Shown here piece after piece: positions 1 through 11,879 of a stretch of 64,000 nt of DNA; the stretch's first letter is position 1; every line of letters starts with the position of its first letter. The position numbers were made by a program, and so were the translations under genes. Origin of the DNA: Pomphorhynchus laevis (lineage: Eukaryota; Acanthocephala; Palaeacanthocephala; Echinorhynchida; Pomphorhynchidae); assembly GCA_012934845.2 (NCBI GenBank), contig WNNJ02000876.1, forward strand, positions 124,001 through 188,000, in the 5' to 3' direction. The notes beneath the pieces are model-generated. The model ran no database searches. It worked only from the letters and a program-made list of their open reading frames with translations, and was not told the DNA's origin.

Positions 1-937
1 AAGCAATGTTTTCCAGATTTTCTATTTTCCGTTACATTTAGAGGTTTCAAAATCAAATTTATATTGTGATTATAAATATATTATATATTATAAATTATAT
101 CATTAATTAATATTATTAAAATTATAATTTTAAAATAACGTTTCAACGTCAATTTGAACAATTTTAGCTCAAACAAATTTTAGCTAAAAAATATGATAAT
201 AAAAAACAAACAATCAGACATTGGAAAATAGCTTTTCTAATTAATATTAATTAATATAAATTGTTTATATTATTATATGGTGATGATGTTAATACTATAT
301 AAAAGAAATATGTATACAAAAAAAACTTTTTGATTGATTTGTGAAATCATCCTCAAATGTAATCACCTAGTTTTAAATCATGATTATATCCTTCATTCAT
401 ATGAATGAAGGTATTTCAATAGTACATAAATTTTAATAATGCGTTACCAAAACGATGTACAACATATGAAAACATTCAGCTAAAGGCTGATAAATATTAT
501 TCAATGATATAAAGCTCAATGAGTAAATCGATTTCTAAAATCACTGGAAGCATTCAAGTATTTAATTGCCGATCAGTTTTTTCAGCTGTTTGCTATCACA
601 TGCAGTTACAAACTGCATGTATTTAAGATATTTTGAATGAATATAAGCAAACTTTTAAACCAATTCTCACTTAAATTATTCTCAGTGTTCGTATATTTAA
701 ATTTACAAAATTAAATAATTTATTAAGTTATATATTTATCACTTACATTCAAAAGTAGCAAAGCTACTTTTGAATGTAAGTGATCTTCTGCTAATTTTTT
801 AATATTCTGTAAAAAAGTTTAATTATCAAAATTTAATTTTCTTATTAAATTATTAAATTTTTGAAAATAGTATTAAAGCTTAATTTTATACAACTGAAAA
901 GCCATATAACCGTGGCTTTTAAGTTTAACTTCCATGA
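1..937. other. AT-rich gene-free stretch with short hairpins
   Basis: I see no coding region, RNA gene or recognisable transposon here. The stretch holds three short inverted repeats: an 11-bp palindrome at 390-411, a 10-bp stem at 598-620, and a 22-bp perfect stem at 738-784. Confidence 0.6.
738..784. repeat. Perfect 22-bp hairpin
   Basis: Arms 738-759 and 763-784 are exact reverse complements around a 3-nt AAA loop. Pairing stops abruptly outside the arms. No transposon ends are visible around it. The loop is unusually short for a microRNA precursor, so an inverted duplication made by template switching seems likelier than an RNA gene. Confidence 0.85.
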
Positions 938-1960
938 CCAGAAAATTAACTTCCCTGGTCATTTCGCTTGATTTGTCGTCAGCTTTTGATATAGCGGATC
1001 ACTTTTAATCTGATTTTGATATTGCAGATCACTCTATTCTTCTTTACCTCCTTCGACATCGTTATGGCTTCTTTACCTCTACTCATTTCAGGTTAACTTC
1101 TGTGACCAAGAAATTAACTTCCCAGGCCATTTCGCTTGATTTGTCGTCGGCTATTGACACTGCAGATCATTTTATTCTTCTTCACCTTTTTCGACAGCGT
1201 TATGGCTTCTCCACCTATACTCTCTTAAATTATTGCCATCATATCTTACTGGGAACTCTGCCACTGTATCATCCGGCAATGCAATAAATACACCTTTCAC
1301 TATACCCCGTGGTGTACCGCAAGGTTATGTACTTAGTCCTATATTGTTCTTCTTTCTCCTTGGAAATATCGGTCCAATTTGATTAGCATTCATATGTTAT
1401 GTAATGGAATATGCAGATGACATTCTTATCTATGCGCTCGCATCCAATTCATACTTAACTACTTTACTCGCCTCGGTATCATCGTGCCTAGAATCCCTAT
1501 CTCACCATCTTTCATACATTAAAACGGTGGTAAATATCACGAAATTTTGTGTTCTTTGGATCAACCCTTCCGGCATGCAGATTAAATCTTATCTCTTTTT
1601 CAATAGTCATCACATTTCTTGCGTAGATTCGCTAAAATTTCTCGGAGTAATTATATACTCCCCTCTGTCGAAAACCACAAAGAACCACGCATCTCACTTT
1701 TCTCAAACTCCCCATTTTGTGTTAATACCCCTCTGTATCGTTTTAGTCGCACTGCAGCACGCATACTTCTTTGATGCATGCGTTTTGATCCCATCTTCAA
1801 TGAACTTATCAACATTCATTATTTCAATGTACAAAATCGTGTTTTATATTACACTGCCGTTGAGATTTTACATCGTTCCAACGTCGGTGACGCGGTATGA
1901 TCTTCAATCACAGCATTTTTATAATTTTTTGTTTATTTCAGTGGATTTGTAGGCTGCCTG
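938..1960 (+). mobile_element. CR1/L2-like LINE fragment (reverse transcriptase)
   Basis: Translated pieces match the CR1/L2-type LINE reverse transcriptase: a block like ISLDLSSAFD..DHSILL (about 965-1190), a VPQG-like stretch near 1310-1345, and the catalytic MEYADDILIY block at 1404. The same protein family is better preserved at 49660 and 56335. The block at 955-1090 is repeated at 1108-1245, so the fragment carries an internal partial duplication. The frame changes several times between blocks and neither a 5' nor a 3' end is present. It is a dead fragment. Confidence 0.75.
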
Positions 1961-3357
1961 CCTGCATGAGCCACTTAAAAAATTAATAAATATATCAATA
2001 TATCTATTATACCCAGCAAATTGCTGTTCATGATCATTCAAATCAATAATATTGAAGAAAACAAGCAGCGTTTATTCCATTTCAAGGATGCTAATGCTTA
2101 ATTAGATTATCGTTATTGTTGAATAATGCACATTGCCCATATAGAACGGCATGCCAATTTAGTGACTGTTGTAGATGTTTGTAAATAAATAGGAATAATA
2201 CATATATCGCAATGTGAGTAGATCAACATATTTTAATACAACGGCAACTTTAAACTTGTTTATATCTTTTAATTATATTTTAGCAACACATGAAACACAA
2301 TTTAAAATGCATTGTATAGTGCATTTGGCTAATCCCTCAAACGGTCTGCTTAAATCCATAGTAAACCAAGATCAATCATTTACTTGCATTTGCTCTGAAC
2401 GTGCTGAGATTAAATCAGTAAGCGATAGGTAATATTCAGAATTTGAATATAATATTATAATACTAAAAATTTATTTAAAAAATAATAATTTTTATTTATT
2501 CAATATTTATTTAAATATTGCCATATAGATGATTTATTTAGATATCTTTATATAATTGTTTTAATTAAAATAAGTAGATTTTAAATAAATAATTTAAATT
2601 ACAAATTAGATGAAGTTTTATAAAATATTATATTTTTTTTGTGAGCATCAAAAGTTACATACAAGTGTCTACCAAAAACTAACGGGCAAGCCTGTATTCC
2701 TTCACTCATCTAGATGTCATCCGCGATTAGGATTATTTATTAAATGAATTTTCAAGTGACAATGAGTTCATCTTTAAAAGCGGCAATGCAAACTGTGTCG
2801 TTGTTAATCTTGCATTCGCAGATGACTGCTAGTGAGTTTGAATTATAAAGTGGTACAGTAGAGCCGATTGAGGAAATTAAATAGCGACACTATCCATTAT
2901 CGATCGAGTCTAAATCGTTTACGGATTCTGAAACCAATGCACAAATTGAATACCAATGCACAACATGAGAACGGTGGCATTTAATTTGTCATGTAAAGTG
3001 TAAATATGTTTTCCATGTGATTCACTGTTTGACTCACATCGGAATACGATGAACACAAAGAAATTCCGTACATTCAAGTACAAATTTTGAACATTCAAGT
3101 CAATCAAAGTTCAAGATTGAACAATTATCACCGGAAATTGTGTCGTTCATTGGCATTTAGATTCTTAGAAAACATCAAAAGTTACATGCACGTCTTGCGA
3201 AAATCAACGTGGACGTGTATACCTCAATGCATCTAGTTGTCACTCGCCTTAAATCAAGCGTGACTTAATTTGTGATAAAGAGCGAATGATAAATAAAATA
3301 TACAAAGGAGATACCGACTTCATAATTTGAACTGACCAACTTTACAACGATATGATG
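1961..3357. other. Gene-free AT-rich stretch
   Basis: No gene recognised. Two diverged copies of a roughly 80-bp sequence lie at about 2648-2725 and 3174-3255; both begin with a CATCAAAAGTTACAT-type sequence. Their origin is unknown. The open frames in this stretch are no longer than chance would give at this base composition. Confidence 0.5.
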
Positions 3358-3367
3358 AAAAGAGGAT

Positions 3368-3468
3368 ACAAGCGAAGGCAGATGCAAGCGAAGGCAGATA
3401 CAAGCAAAGGCAGATACAAGCGAAGGCAGATACAAGCGAAGGCAGATACAAGCGAAGGCAGATACAAG
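3368..3468 (+). repeat. 16-bp minisatellite
   Basis: About 6.3 tandem copies of a 16-bp unit (ACAAGCGAAGGCAGAT) with only one or two substitutions between copies. The array is purine-rich on this strand and contrasts sharply with the AT-rich surroundings. It is probably length-polymorphic. Confidence 0.95.
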
Positions 3469-4310
3469 GTATGCCTTCGTGGCCCTTGCATTTTGTTTTA
3501 ATACAAATAATACAACATTTTTGAAATGTGTTTCAACAGGTGAAACAAATTACAAGGTCGAAAGCGAAGATATTCAGATCTGTTATCGTTCATTAAAAAC
3601 TTAAAGATCTGATTACGGGCTCTGGCTACCCTACGAACACTTAAAAATGTGCAGAAATAAACCGTTTTGAACTGGGACAAAGGATTCAAAACATGAGCAG
3701 ATATGTCAGCGTCATAGTATTTTAAAAGTATGACTTCAGGTTTAAAATATAAGATACGTTATACAATGCCAGTAAGACCAAATAAATTAAATATCTTCTC
3801 GAATGTCATGTTTGCCGTGCGCAATACGTTAGCGAAATGGCGATTCCATGAACACTTGAAATACTCGAATGTTTCAAGTTCAAATAAGCAGAGAAGCTAT
3901 AATTCCGCATTAAGCCATTTACAGAGTATGTCTAACCACTTTACTATTAAAATAATTAATTGTATATAATTAAATATTCTATTATTACTCGTTTACATAA
4001 AATCAGCTATAATTGTGAGCAAAATCGCAACAAATCATTTCTAGAGTCATCAGAGGAGAATAAACTTTATATTTTAATTTTGTGACTGAACTACGTGACA
4101 GATTTTTTATTATTAATAATAGGGTAATTCCAACATTAAAAAATGTCAGTTATAGAGACAAACTTTTGGGAAATTCCTTAATAATAACACTTCTAATCTT
4201 TAACACATTTTTAGGTGTTAAATCATACAACTTTAATTAACATAATTAATTAACTAAATATTAATTAACTTAAAATGTATAAATATTAAAATGTATAAAA
4301 TTATAAATAT
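3469..4310. other. Gene-free stretch
   Basis: I see nothing recognisable here. Open frames such as 3730-3969 show no family resemblance. Confidence 0.5.
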
Positions 4311-4495
4311 TAAAACATGTAAGCCAGACGCGAAATAATGACGAATGCCGTTTCGTCATCACAATGACTACTGGATGCAGAGGACGACTGGCAGTCCTCC
4401 TCTGCAACCAGTAGTGGGAGGGATCTGGCACTAATGAGTCATTGTGATGACGAAACGGCATTCGTCATTCTTTCGCGTCTAGCTTACATGTTTTA
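4311..4495. mobile_element. Foldback/MITE-like element, 185 bp
   Basis: Nearly the whole element is two inverted arms of about 55-60 bp (outer ends ACATGTAAGC and GCTTACATGT) around a central part that is itself partly self-complementary (CCAGTAGT / ACTACTGG). It encodes nothing. Its right half is clearly related to the tandem units at 43100-43850, which share the CCTCTGCA..CCAGTAGTGG and GACGAAACGG blocks. A non-autonomous DNA transposon is the simplest reading; a target-site duplication is not obvious. Confidence 0.8.
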
Positions 4496-5250
4496 CCAGA
4501 AATTCACGCGGAATGGTCTCACTCTCCTTATATAATATTATATATTTGTACCAATATGCTGCAACAAGCAATTGATTATTTATTTCGATAAATCATATTA
4601 TTTAATTAAAAATAAATAATTTATTCTTTATTTTTAAAATTCTACTTTGGTAAGTCTAAATTGTTCCCAATGTATTGAAAACAATATTTAATTAAAAATT
4701 GTTTTAGTTATATTTATATATTAATTATATTAAAAATCAATTATATTGATTAAAATTAATATAATATAAAATTAATATTTAAAATTAATATAATAATATA
4801 TTTAATTATAATTATTAAAATTATAATCGATTTTATTTAAAAATCAATTATATGTTAATTTGTAAAATTAATAATTTCAATTTAATATAAATCATTTTTA
4901 TAATTTTAATTATAAAATATAAAGGATTTAATCAGTTAGAAACTGAAAAGTAGTTGGTTAAGACGTTTGGATTATTTGCGATTGACGATTCAATTTTTTG
5001 ATTTAAAAAGAAAATTAGCAGTTCGAACCACTAGTTTACTAGTTAAAACTACTTTCAAACAAAAGTACTGTATCACAATCAAGCTAATTCAAGAGTAGGC
5101 TATTTAAATGTGTTCTCTCGCGTATCGTAAGCTCACGTAAATTCGAGTAATATAGTTTTAAAACAATATTTTTCTCTGAGTTCAGAACGTGTTAGGCATT
5201 TATTTGGGTGTAATAAATTTCCGATAAAAATTGCCTTTTTATACATTTAG
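4496..5250. other. AT-rich stretch upstream of the PAS-like exon
   Basis: Extremely AT-rich, with no gene recognised. At about 4950-5040 a TAGTTGGTTAAGACG and a GTTCGAACC sequence sit at roughly tRNA-like spacing, but no clover-leaf can be drawn. Confidence 0.45.
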
Positions 5251-5357
5251 ATGCATAAATTTAATTGGAATTAAACCGATTGATCTGATCGGTCATTCTA
5301 TATTTGACATATGCAGAGATGAGGACAGGCACGAAATCAATCTTAAATTGTTGCAGT
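5251..5357 (+). CDS. Probable PAS-domain exon of a bHLH-PAS protein
   Basis: The 107-bp open segment follows a good acceptor (ATACATTTAG) and ends at a GTAATT donor. Its translation, frame starting with TGC at 5252, contains LIGHSIFDICRDEDRHEI. This resembles the PAS-A core of HIF/Sim/Trachealess/NPAS transcription factors, where the family reads roughly L.GHS.FD..HPCDHEE. The adjacent histidine-proline-cysteine is not conserved. Phases are 2 at the start and 1 at the end. No partner exon with the bHLH or the rest of PAS was found nearby, so it could be one exon of a large gene extending outside the window, or an orphan pseudo-exon. The match rests on about 30 residues. Confidence 0.45.
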
Positions 5358-5762
5358 GTAATTTGATGATGAAATTAGCTATGGCCATTCGACTATGTTA
5401 TTCTAGGCTTATCAAATATGCACACTAATGAAGGTTATGTTGTATGTAACGATATAGGGCTGCGCAATCAAATCTCGATAACTTACATACTCGTCAAAAT
5501 TAAATTAAAATGTATTTTCAATCCAGGAGATGGGGAGTTTATGGCGATTTGCTGTGAAATCATTAAAAATGAACCAGATGGTCGTTGAGCTTGCAGTAAA
5601 TACTAAGATGGTTGGAAAAGTGATAGTTACCTAAAATTTCAAAACTTTATTTTGTTTTTCAATAAATGCCATTTCTTTTCTCGAAAGTATTTTAAAACGT
5701 TTAGTAAATGTTATAACTTATTTATAATGTTTGATTTTCAAAGTACTCGTAGTATCGGAACA
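5358..5762. other. Gene-free stretch
   Basis: No recognisable gene. A possible acceptor at 5526-5531 opens a short frame, but it does not resemble the remainder of a PAS domain. Confidence 0.4.
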
Positions 5763-6382
5763 TATGTATCTATTTAATTATTTAAATGATTTTGAAGAAA
5801 ACCAATATCATTACACATTGTTGCAATTCTTAAAATTTCATTATTTAATGTATTATAAAATGAACAGTGGGACCAAATACGTGCTAAGGACGTATTTCCT
5901 TTGATGAAATTTGATTATCTAGTATCTTATTCTAATACAAAGTATATTATTTATTATCCATAAAAATGTTTCCCATAATAGTTTAAATTTATTTTTTATA
6001 ATATTGTGTTGATTTATATATTTTACTGTTTTCTGTTTGATTTTATTTTTATAGTAACCTAGTTTAAAATATGTATCTATTAAATTATTTAAATGATTTT
6101 GAAGAAAGCCAATATCATTACATATTGTTGCAATTCTTAAAATTTCATTATTTAATGTATTATATTTTATATTATATGGTATAAATGAATGTTCATGCAA
6201 AAATATGTTTCTTGTAAATTTAAATATGTCATCTTTACGATATAAATTAAAAGTAGTTTTTATTGATACTAATTTAATGTTTATATCTAGATATATACCT
6301 TCTTTATCATTTATATTGATTTTATTAAGAACAAGGCTACCTGTATAAATTTGGTCACTTATTGAAAATAAACAAAACATAA
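5763..6382 (-). mobile_element. AT-rich reverse-transcriptase element, 3' half (two nested copies)
   Basis: The minus-strand frame at 5919-6380 encodes the part downstream of the catalytic site of a reverse transcriptase, with KEGIYLD..IKL, NLYRKDDIFKF and GFLQNHLNNLIDTYF blocks. These blocks recur at 11880-12530 (plus) and 44190-44880 (plus). A second, shorter piece of the same protein lies at 5763-5863, joined to a copy of the element's conserved 3' end at 5864-5915. The family has VPMG and Y.DD motifs in other copies and looks Penelope-like, though that assignment is tentative. The copy is incomplete and inactive. Confidence 0.7.
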
Positions 6383-6467
6383 TAATGCTAAATCAAAATT
6401 TAATAATTAAATAATAAATAATTGTTATAAGATTTTTTATAATTTATACCAAGGTAAAATTTAAAAT

Positions 6468-6791
6468 GTAAATTTAAAATAAAAATCAATTTTTATGAAT
6501 TGACTAATAAAAAACAGACGTTGTATCAGAATAAGAATTAGAGGTCATCAGGAGGAACTGCTATGCTTTCAGGTTTCAGGCCCTAACTCCTCTACCCAAC
6601 ATAGCAGCGTGGCCAAATACATGCTAACGATGTATTTCCTCTGATAAAACTATCTAGTATCTTATTCTAATACAAAGTATATTATTTATTATCCATCCAT
6701 AAAAATTTGTCAATAATGAGTTTAAATATATTCTTTATATTATTATGTTAATTTATATATTTAACTGTTTTCTGTTTGATTTTATTTTTAA
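6468..6791 (-). repeat. 3' end module of the AT-rich RT family (copy 1)
   Basis: This is the conserved 3' terminal module of the reverse-transcriptase family in minus orientation. It includes the CATAGCAG/CTGCTATG pairing arms and the TTAGTCAATTC-type end. An almost identical copy lies at 7949-8268. Each copy is immediately followed by an LTR of the gag-bearing element. Confidence 0.85.
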
Positions 6792-7054
6792 TGTTGATGT
6801 TAAATCGATGTAATTGTTTCTGGATGCGTTGTTAATGGTATTGTTATGTCTCTTCATAATTCATTGTTCTCCCAGCTGCTGGCGAATGCAAAGCTGCAGT
6901 CAATTCACCGATGAAACGTTAACCGCTAACTTTACTGATGAAACATTAACCGCTATTTGACAGCATAACCGTATGTATAAAAACTTATTTTGTTCCGTCG
7001 TTTTGCAGCAGTAAAAAACGTCGATTGTTAAATTTTGTCTTTGCTCGTTTAACA
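6792..7054 (+). repeat. Long terminal repeat, left copy
   Basis: 263 bp bounded by TGTT...AACA. It contains a TATAAAA box near 6975. A near-identical copy of equal length is at 8269-8531; a line-by-line reading shows only a couple of differences, so the pair is young. A 27-bp ATGAAAC(G/A)TTAACCGCTA block is tandemly duplicated inside it at about 6928-6960. Confidence 0.9.
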
Positions 7055-7068
7055 AGCTATTTCGGCTT

Positions 7069-7929
7069 ATGGATAAAGTGCGCTTTGGAGACCTTATTAA
7101 ACCGTTTAACGGAGAATGCGATTTTGGAGCATGGTTGGAGCGGGCGGAGATGATCGCAGACTTGCAAGCTGTTAAAAAGCTCGAAAAGTTTATTCCTCTA
7201 TTCTTTGATGGACCGGCGTATGCGATTTATAGAAATTCGTCAACGGAACAAAAATCCGATTATTCTCAACTCAAAGCGGCCTTGCTGCGAGCATTTGGTA
7301 CTACAGATTTTGATGCCTTTACGAAATATAATAATCGAGAATACCAAGAAGGCGAATCGTTGGACGCATATGCTGCAGATTTGGAAAGGTATGCAAACAT
7401 CGTTAATCCAAATGTTGACAATTCTGCATGGATTCGTTGTAAATTTGTATACGGTTTGCCATCAACTATCAAGGATATTATTTTGTCTTCCTGTGCCGTA
7501 GAGAATCTGAGATTATCGGATATATTATGCCGAGCACGTACGCTTATAACAACTGCCAATACGTCTGCTGGGTCCTGTTTTCTTACAACTACACATTCTC
7601 GCAAGCATATTGAACCAAGAGCACTGCGCTCGCATCAACGTAAAGATGTCACATGTTTCCGTTGTGGTAAATCAGGACATATAGCGCGTTATTGTACACA
7701 TTTCAAGGAGCGACGGTGCTATATTTGTGACGATCCTGGACATCTGGCACCTCAGTGCCCAAACAAGGAACATTCAAAAAAACATCGATGGGGAGGCACA
7801 GTATTAAGTGCTGCTGGTCTTCCCTGTCCCTCTGATGATGCACTACCTACAATTAACGTGACAATAAATGGGCGTCTTGCGGTCGCACTTGTTGATACTG
7901 GTTGTTCGAGAAGTATTGTGTCGCGTTGA
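7069..7929 (+). mobile_element. Gag-like fossil of an LTR retroelement with start of protease
   Basis: An open region of 286 codons. The N-terminal two thirds look like a retrotransposon gag (FGAWLERAEMIADLQ, then a WIRCKFVYGLP segment). Two zinc knuckles follow at about residues 197-235 (CFRCGKSGHIARYC and CYICDDPGHLAPQC). It ends in VALVDTGCSRS, the aspartic-protease active-site start of Ty3-type elements. It begins 15 bp after the left LTR. No reverse transcriptase or integrase follows, so the element is partial; the surviving part reads open. Confidence 0.9.
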
Positions 7930-7948
7930 CTTGTTACAGATATATTTA

Positions 7949-8268
7949 AATTTAAAATAAAAATCAATTTTTATGAATTGACTAATAAAAAACAGACGTT
8001 GTATCAGAATAAGAATTAGAGGTCATCAGGAGGAACTGCTATGCTATCAGGTTTCGGCCTCTATTCCTCTACCCAACATAGCAGCGTGGCCAAATACATG
8101 CTAATGATGTATTTCCTCTGATAAAACTATCTAGTATCTTATTCTAATACAAAGTATATTATTTATTATCCATCCATAAAAATTTGTCAATAATGAGTTT
8201 AAATATATTCTTTATATTATTATGTTAATTTATATATTTAACTGTTTTCTGTTTGATTTTATTTTTAA
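7949..8268 (-). repeat. 3' end module of the AT-rich RT family (copy 2)
   Basis: Near-identical duplicate of 6468-6791, again directly abutting an LTR. Its presence between gag and the right LTR means the interval is not a simple LTR-internal-LTR insertion. Confidence 0.85.
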
Positions 8269-8531
8269 TGTTGATGTTAAATCGATGTAATTGTTTCTGG
8301 ATGCGTTGTTAATGGTATTGTTATGTCTCGTCATAATTCATTGTTCTCCCAGCTGCTGTCGAATGCAAAGCTGCAGTCAATTCACCGATGAAACGTTAAC
8401 CGCTAACTTTACTGATGAAACATTAACCGCTATTTGACAGCATAACCGTATGTATAAAAACTTATTTTGTTCCGTCGTTTTGCAGCAGTAAAAAACGTCG
8501 ATTGTTAAATTTTGTCTTTGCTCGTTTAACA
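8269..8531 (+). repeat. Long terminal repeat, right copy
   Basis: 263 bp, TGTT...AACA, nearly identical to 6792-7054. The sequence to its right resumes the reverse-transcriptase element exactly where 6468-6791-type sequence would continue (TAGTAACCTAGTTT, compare 6050), so this LTR sits inside that element. Confidence 0.9.
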
Positions 8532-8992
8532 TATAGTAACCTAGTTTAACATATGTAACTATTTAATTTTAAATTGATTTTGAAGAAAACCAATATCGTT
8601 ACATATTATGTAATCATATCATTTAATTAATATAACATATTAATATTTTATTAATATCTTATTGATTGCGAACCATCCCCGAGAATATAGAAGACTAAAT
8701 TGATTAGTTTTATATTTCGACTGTACTTAGCAGTACTTTTCAATTGTATGTAATCAGTTATTTATATTCAGTGAAATTTCTGATTGTTGCAATTCTTAAA
8801 ATTGCATCATTTAATGTATTATATTTTATATCATATGGTATTTTATAAATATACCATACTATTTAGTATCTATCCATGAAAATTTTCCACTTAAAAGTTT
8901 ACATTTATTTTTAATAATACTTTTATGATTTATATATTTTACAATTTTTCGTTTGATTTTACTTTTATGGTATCCTAGTATTCTATATTCTA
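8532..8992 (-). mobile_element. Scrambled fragments of the AT-rich RT family
   Basis: Short blocks matching 6060-6190 (at 8532-8605 and 8775-8860) and the 3' module (at 8870-8990), separated by unrelated AT-rich DNA. This is an old, decayed copy. Confidence 0.6.
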
Positions 8993-10172
8993 AAATAAAA
9001 TAAATTCCAATTTTATTAATCAAATTATATTTGCATTTTTCATATAATTCAATTTATCTAATATTGCAATTTATATCTTAAATATTGTAAATTTAAGCGT
9101 TGTGTCTTTAAAAAATAGTAAATATGTTTACATTTAATTTTTTATCAAGTAAAGACAAACTGAGTATCTACATAAACTTTAAACAAACTAATATTATACT
9201 TTAATATAATATACTTTATAGCCAAAAGTTTACACTTTAAAGTTAACTTTTTTTATTTCACGTATATTTTTACTTTCTGGATGCTACAAATATTATACTT
9301 TGTATTTAAATTATTTCAAGAGTACACTATCTAAATAGTGTGCTTTCTATTCATTTACGAATGGACAACTACTTAACGAAGATGATGAAATCGGATCATT
9401 CCAGTTTCAAACAAACCTATTCGATAAAATAATGTGGTTATTTATAAGAATGACAGCTAAACGAACTCGATATCTGCTAAGAATAAAATTAATCGTCTAG
9501 GTTCAATAATCAATTGTATTGGTTTCACAACGGCGTTAGCATTCTACCTGGCATTTAATCCAAGGCATTCAGTGAAGACAATTAGCCATCACTTCATCAC
9601 TAATTTGCAGCAAACACTATGTTTAATAGATTAGTCGTTTTAGAGAATCTAATGATATATAGTGACTGAACTGTGCCATTTGGTTGTTGATTCATATCTA
9701 ATTAAAAATGAGAATTTCTTCGTGCTTTCTGATATCACCAATGAACGGTAATGCAATTCATTGTAATTATTGCAATATTCATTGAAATATAATTTATTTC
9801 AATGTAATTCATTTTAATCACATAAAGTAATTCGTTTTTATAAAATATTTGATATCTCCTAACTTATTCAATGCCAATCATCGAATTAATTAATTACCTG
9901 CTGGCTTATTCAATGCAAATCATTTGCTGATGGTTTAAAATTTTAATCTTAAGTGAAAAGTATTTATGGATGTGTAGTAAATAATATAGAATAAAATAAT
10001 TAGAATAAAATACTAACCTAGATGGTTAGATTAATCAAATTAGCTATCTGAGTATACGTATTTAATATAATTATAAAATAAACAAAACATAATAATGCTA
10101 AATCAAAATTTAATAATTAAATAATAAAATAAATAATTGTTTTTAGATTTTCTATAATTTTAATCAAGTTAA

Positions 10173-10204
<32 letters not shown>

Positions 10205-11093
10205 TAAAATTTTAAAATAAGTTAGAATAATTTTAAATCAAGTTAAAATAAAAAAATGAAATTTAAAATAAACGTCATTTTTATGAATTGACTAATAAAT
10301 AAGAGACGTTGTATATTTAATAACAAAATTGCTTTAATAATTGTTTTAAATAATTGTTTTAAATCACATTAGTCACATTATATATTATTTATTATAATCA
10401 GTTCATAAATAGTGAATTATAATTTTTCTAAATTATTTAAAATCTCAAGATTAAAATATTTATTATTATTTTTAATAATAAAAATTTTAAATGCAAATTT
10501 TATTAATTTTTAAATAATACCAAATACGTAGACTCGCTTAACTGATCTGATTCAGATAAAATATTGAATATCTCCTAGCTATGCTAGCTTATTCAATATA
10601 AAACATTTGCTTATTGTATAATATTGATATTATAGAATATCCTTGAACAAATCCATTGTGCCATAATCAAATTTTGAGAGTAACATTGAATAATATGTAA
10701 GCGTGTAAGTGTGCATTTAATATGGCATTGTAGATTTAACAATTTAAAATCATTTTGTTTATATTACAATATTATTGATTCGAGCCTTGAAATTTAGTTA
10801 AACAGTTTGTGCATTATATTCCAAAAGTTTAGGTTGATATAGTATTTCCAACAATCACAGAAGGATACAGTTCAAAATTTAAATATAAAAGTTACTTCCT
10901 AAATTAAATTTAAAATTATAATCCAAATTTGTATGATACGAACTGCTAGAGATTTGATAACATTTCTTTTTCGAAAGATAATATTTCACAGGTATTTGAT
11001 AAAATATTATGTTTGTTTAAATTTAAGTTAGTAACTCAATATTTGAATATAATTTAAACTTATATTTTTTGTCATTTCTTTATTACATTGTAC
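8993..11093. other. Gene-free AT-rich stretch
   Basis: No gene recognised. The part at 10078-10315 matches sequence at the edge of the RT-family copy near 6370-6530, including the ATGAATTGACTAATAA end, and is a remnant of that family's 3' flank. The remainder shows nothing I can name. Confidence 0.5.
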
Positions 11094-11507
11094 TCATTCT
11101 CTCCAAAAATAATTCTCATCAGATGGACTGGGTAATTTTTTATACAGTAAAATTTGATCTTTTTTATAGCGAGCAAGCATAAAACTGTTGACCTCGTGAT
11201 TGAATATTGCCGCAAACCTGTATCCTACCACACATACCCAGCTCGGACTGAAAGCGCTTTCCATACACTGTTGAATTCGTTCGGTTTTCTTCTCGACTGT
11301 AGTAAGTGTAACATCACGCATACTTTGCAGAATAATGTACCTAGCTATCTGCAACATTTGATACGGCATTGTAAATTTTACAATTTGAAATCCTTTTGAG
11401 CTTATATGCTTTGCCATCGTATTTGATATCGGTGTGAAATTACTAGCCATTGATGCTTGTTTGATTGCGTTCGTTTTCGATCTTTCATGAATTGACTTTT
11501 GATCCAT
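11094..11507 (-). CDS. Dynein light chain, LC8/DYNLL-like
   Basis: Single-exon frame of 137 residues starting at the ATG at 11507 and ending TGA. The C-terminal half resembles LC8 dynein light chain: FSPSWVCVVGYRF corresponds to the family's YNPTWHCIVGRNFGS, and FNHEVNSFMLARYKKDQILL to the [20 protein letters not shown] beta strands. The helical part before it (about residues 45-85) also fits. LC8 is a dimeric cargo/partner hub of cytoplasmic dynein and many other complexes. This protein is longer than the usual 89 residues because of a roughly 45-residue N-terminal extension, and it is diverged. A TATA-like ATATATAAA lies about 35-45 bp upstream of the start. It lies downstream of the receptor on the same strand. 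An intronless retrocopy is possible. Confidence 0.72.
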   Translation of the reverse strand: MDQKSIHERSKTNAIKQASMASNFTPISNTMAKHISSKGFQIVKFTMPYQMLQIARYIILQSMRDVTLTTVEKKTERIQQCMESAFSPSWVCVVGYRFAAIFNHEVNSFMLARYKKDQILLYKKLPSPSDENYFWRE

Positions 11508-11879
11508 TAACTGCTGGATAAAATAATGCGTACTTTAGTTTATATATTTTGTAGCAGTGAAATATTGTTTACTGATAGCGCTATTTTCTATATGAACATT
11601 TATTAACCGTTGTCATGGATATTTAAATTAAGAGTTGATTTCCGTTCAACTTGCTAATATTTGATTCGAAAAGGCTTAAATTTAATTTACTAAGCGTATT
11701 TTCGGCTTAATCATATTGTATATCCCAATTTAATTTTATATGATCGTGTGTCATCAAAAGATAAAATATTTATAATTTTAAGTTATTTAAGTTCCAATGG
11801 TTGGTAATTTATAATTACCTCCCATTATTTTAGAAATATATGAATAAAATTGAATTATTAGAATCCCTAAATATTTTAA
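11508..11879. other. Upstream region of the dynein light chain gene
   Basis: Probable promoter side of the minus-strand LC8-like gene; a TATA-like motif is at about 11538-11548. No other feature is seen. Confidence 0.4.

Noticed and set aside
4948-5042. tRNA-like A and B boxes
   Set aside because: Box-like sequences at plausible spacing, but no acceptor stem or anticodon arm can be folded.
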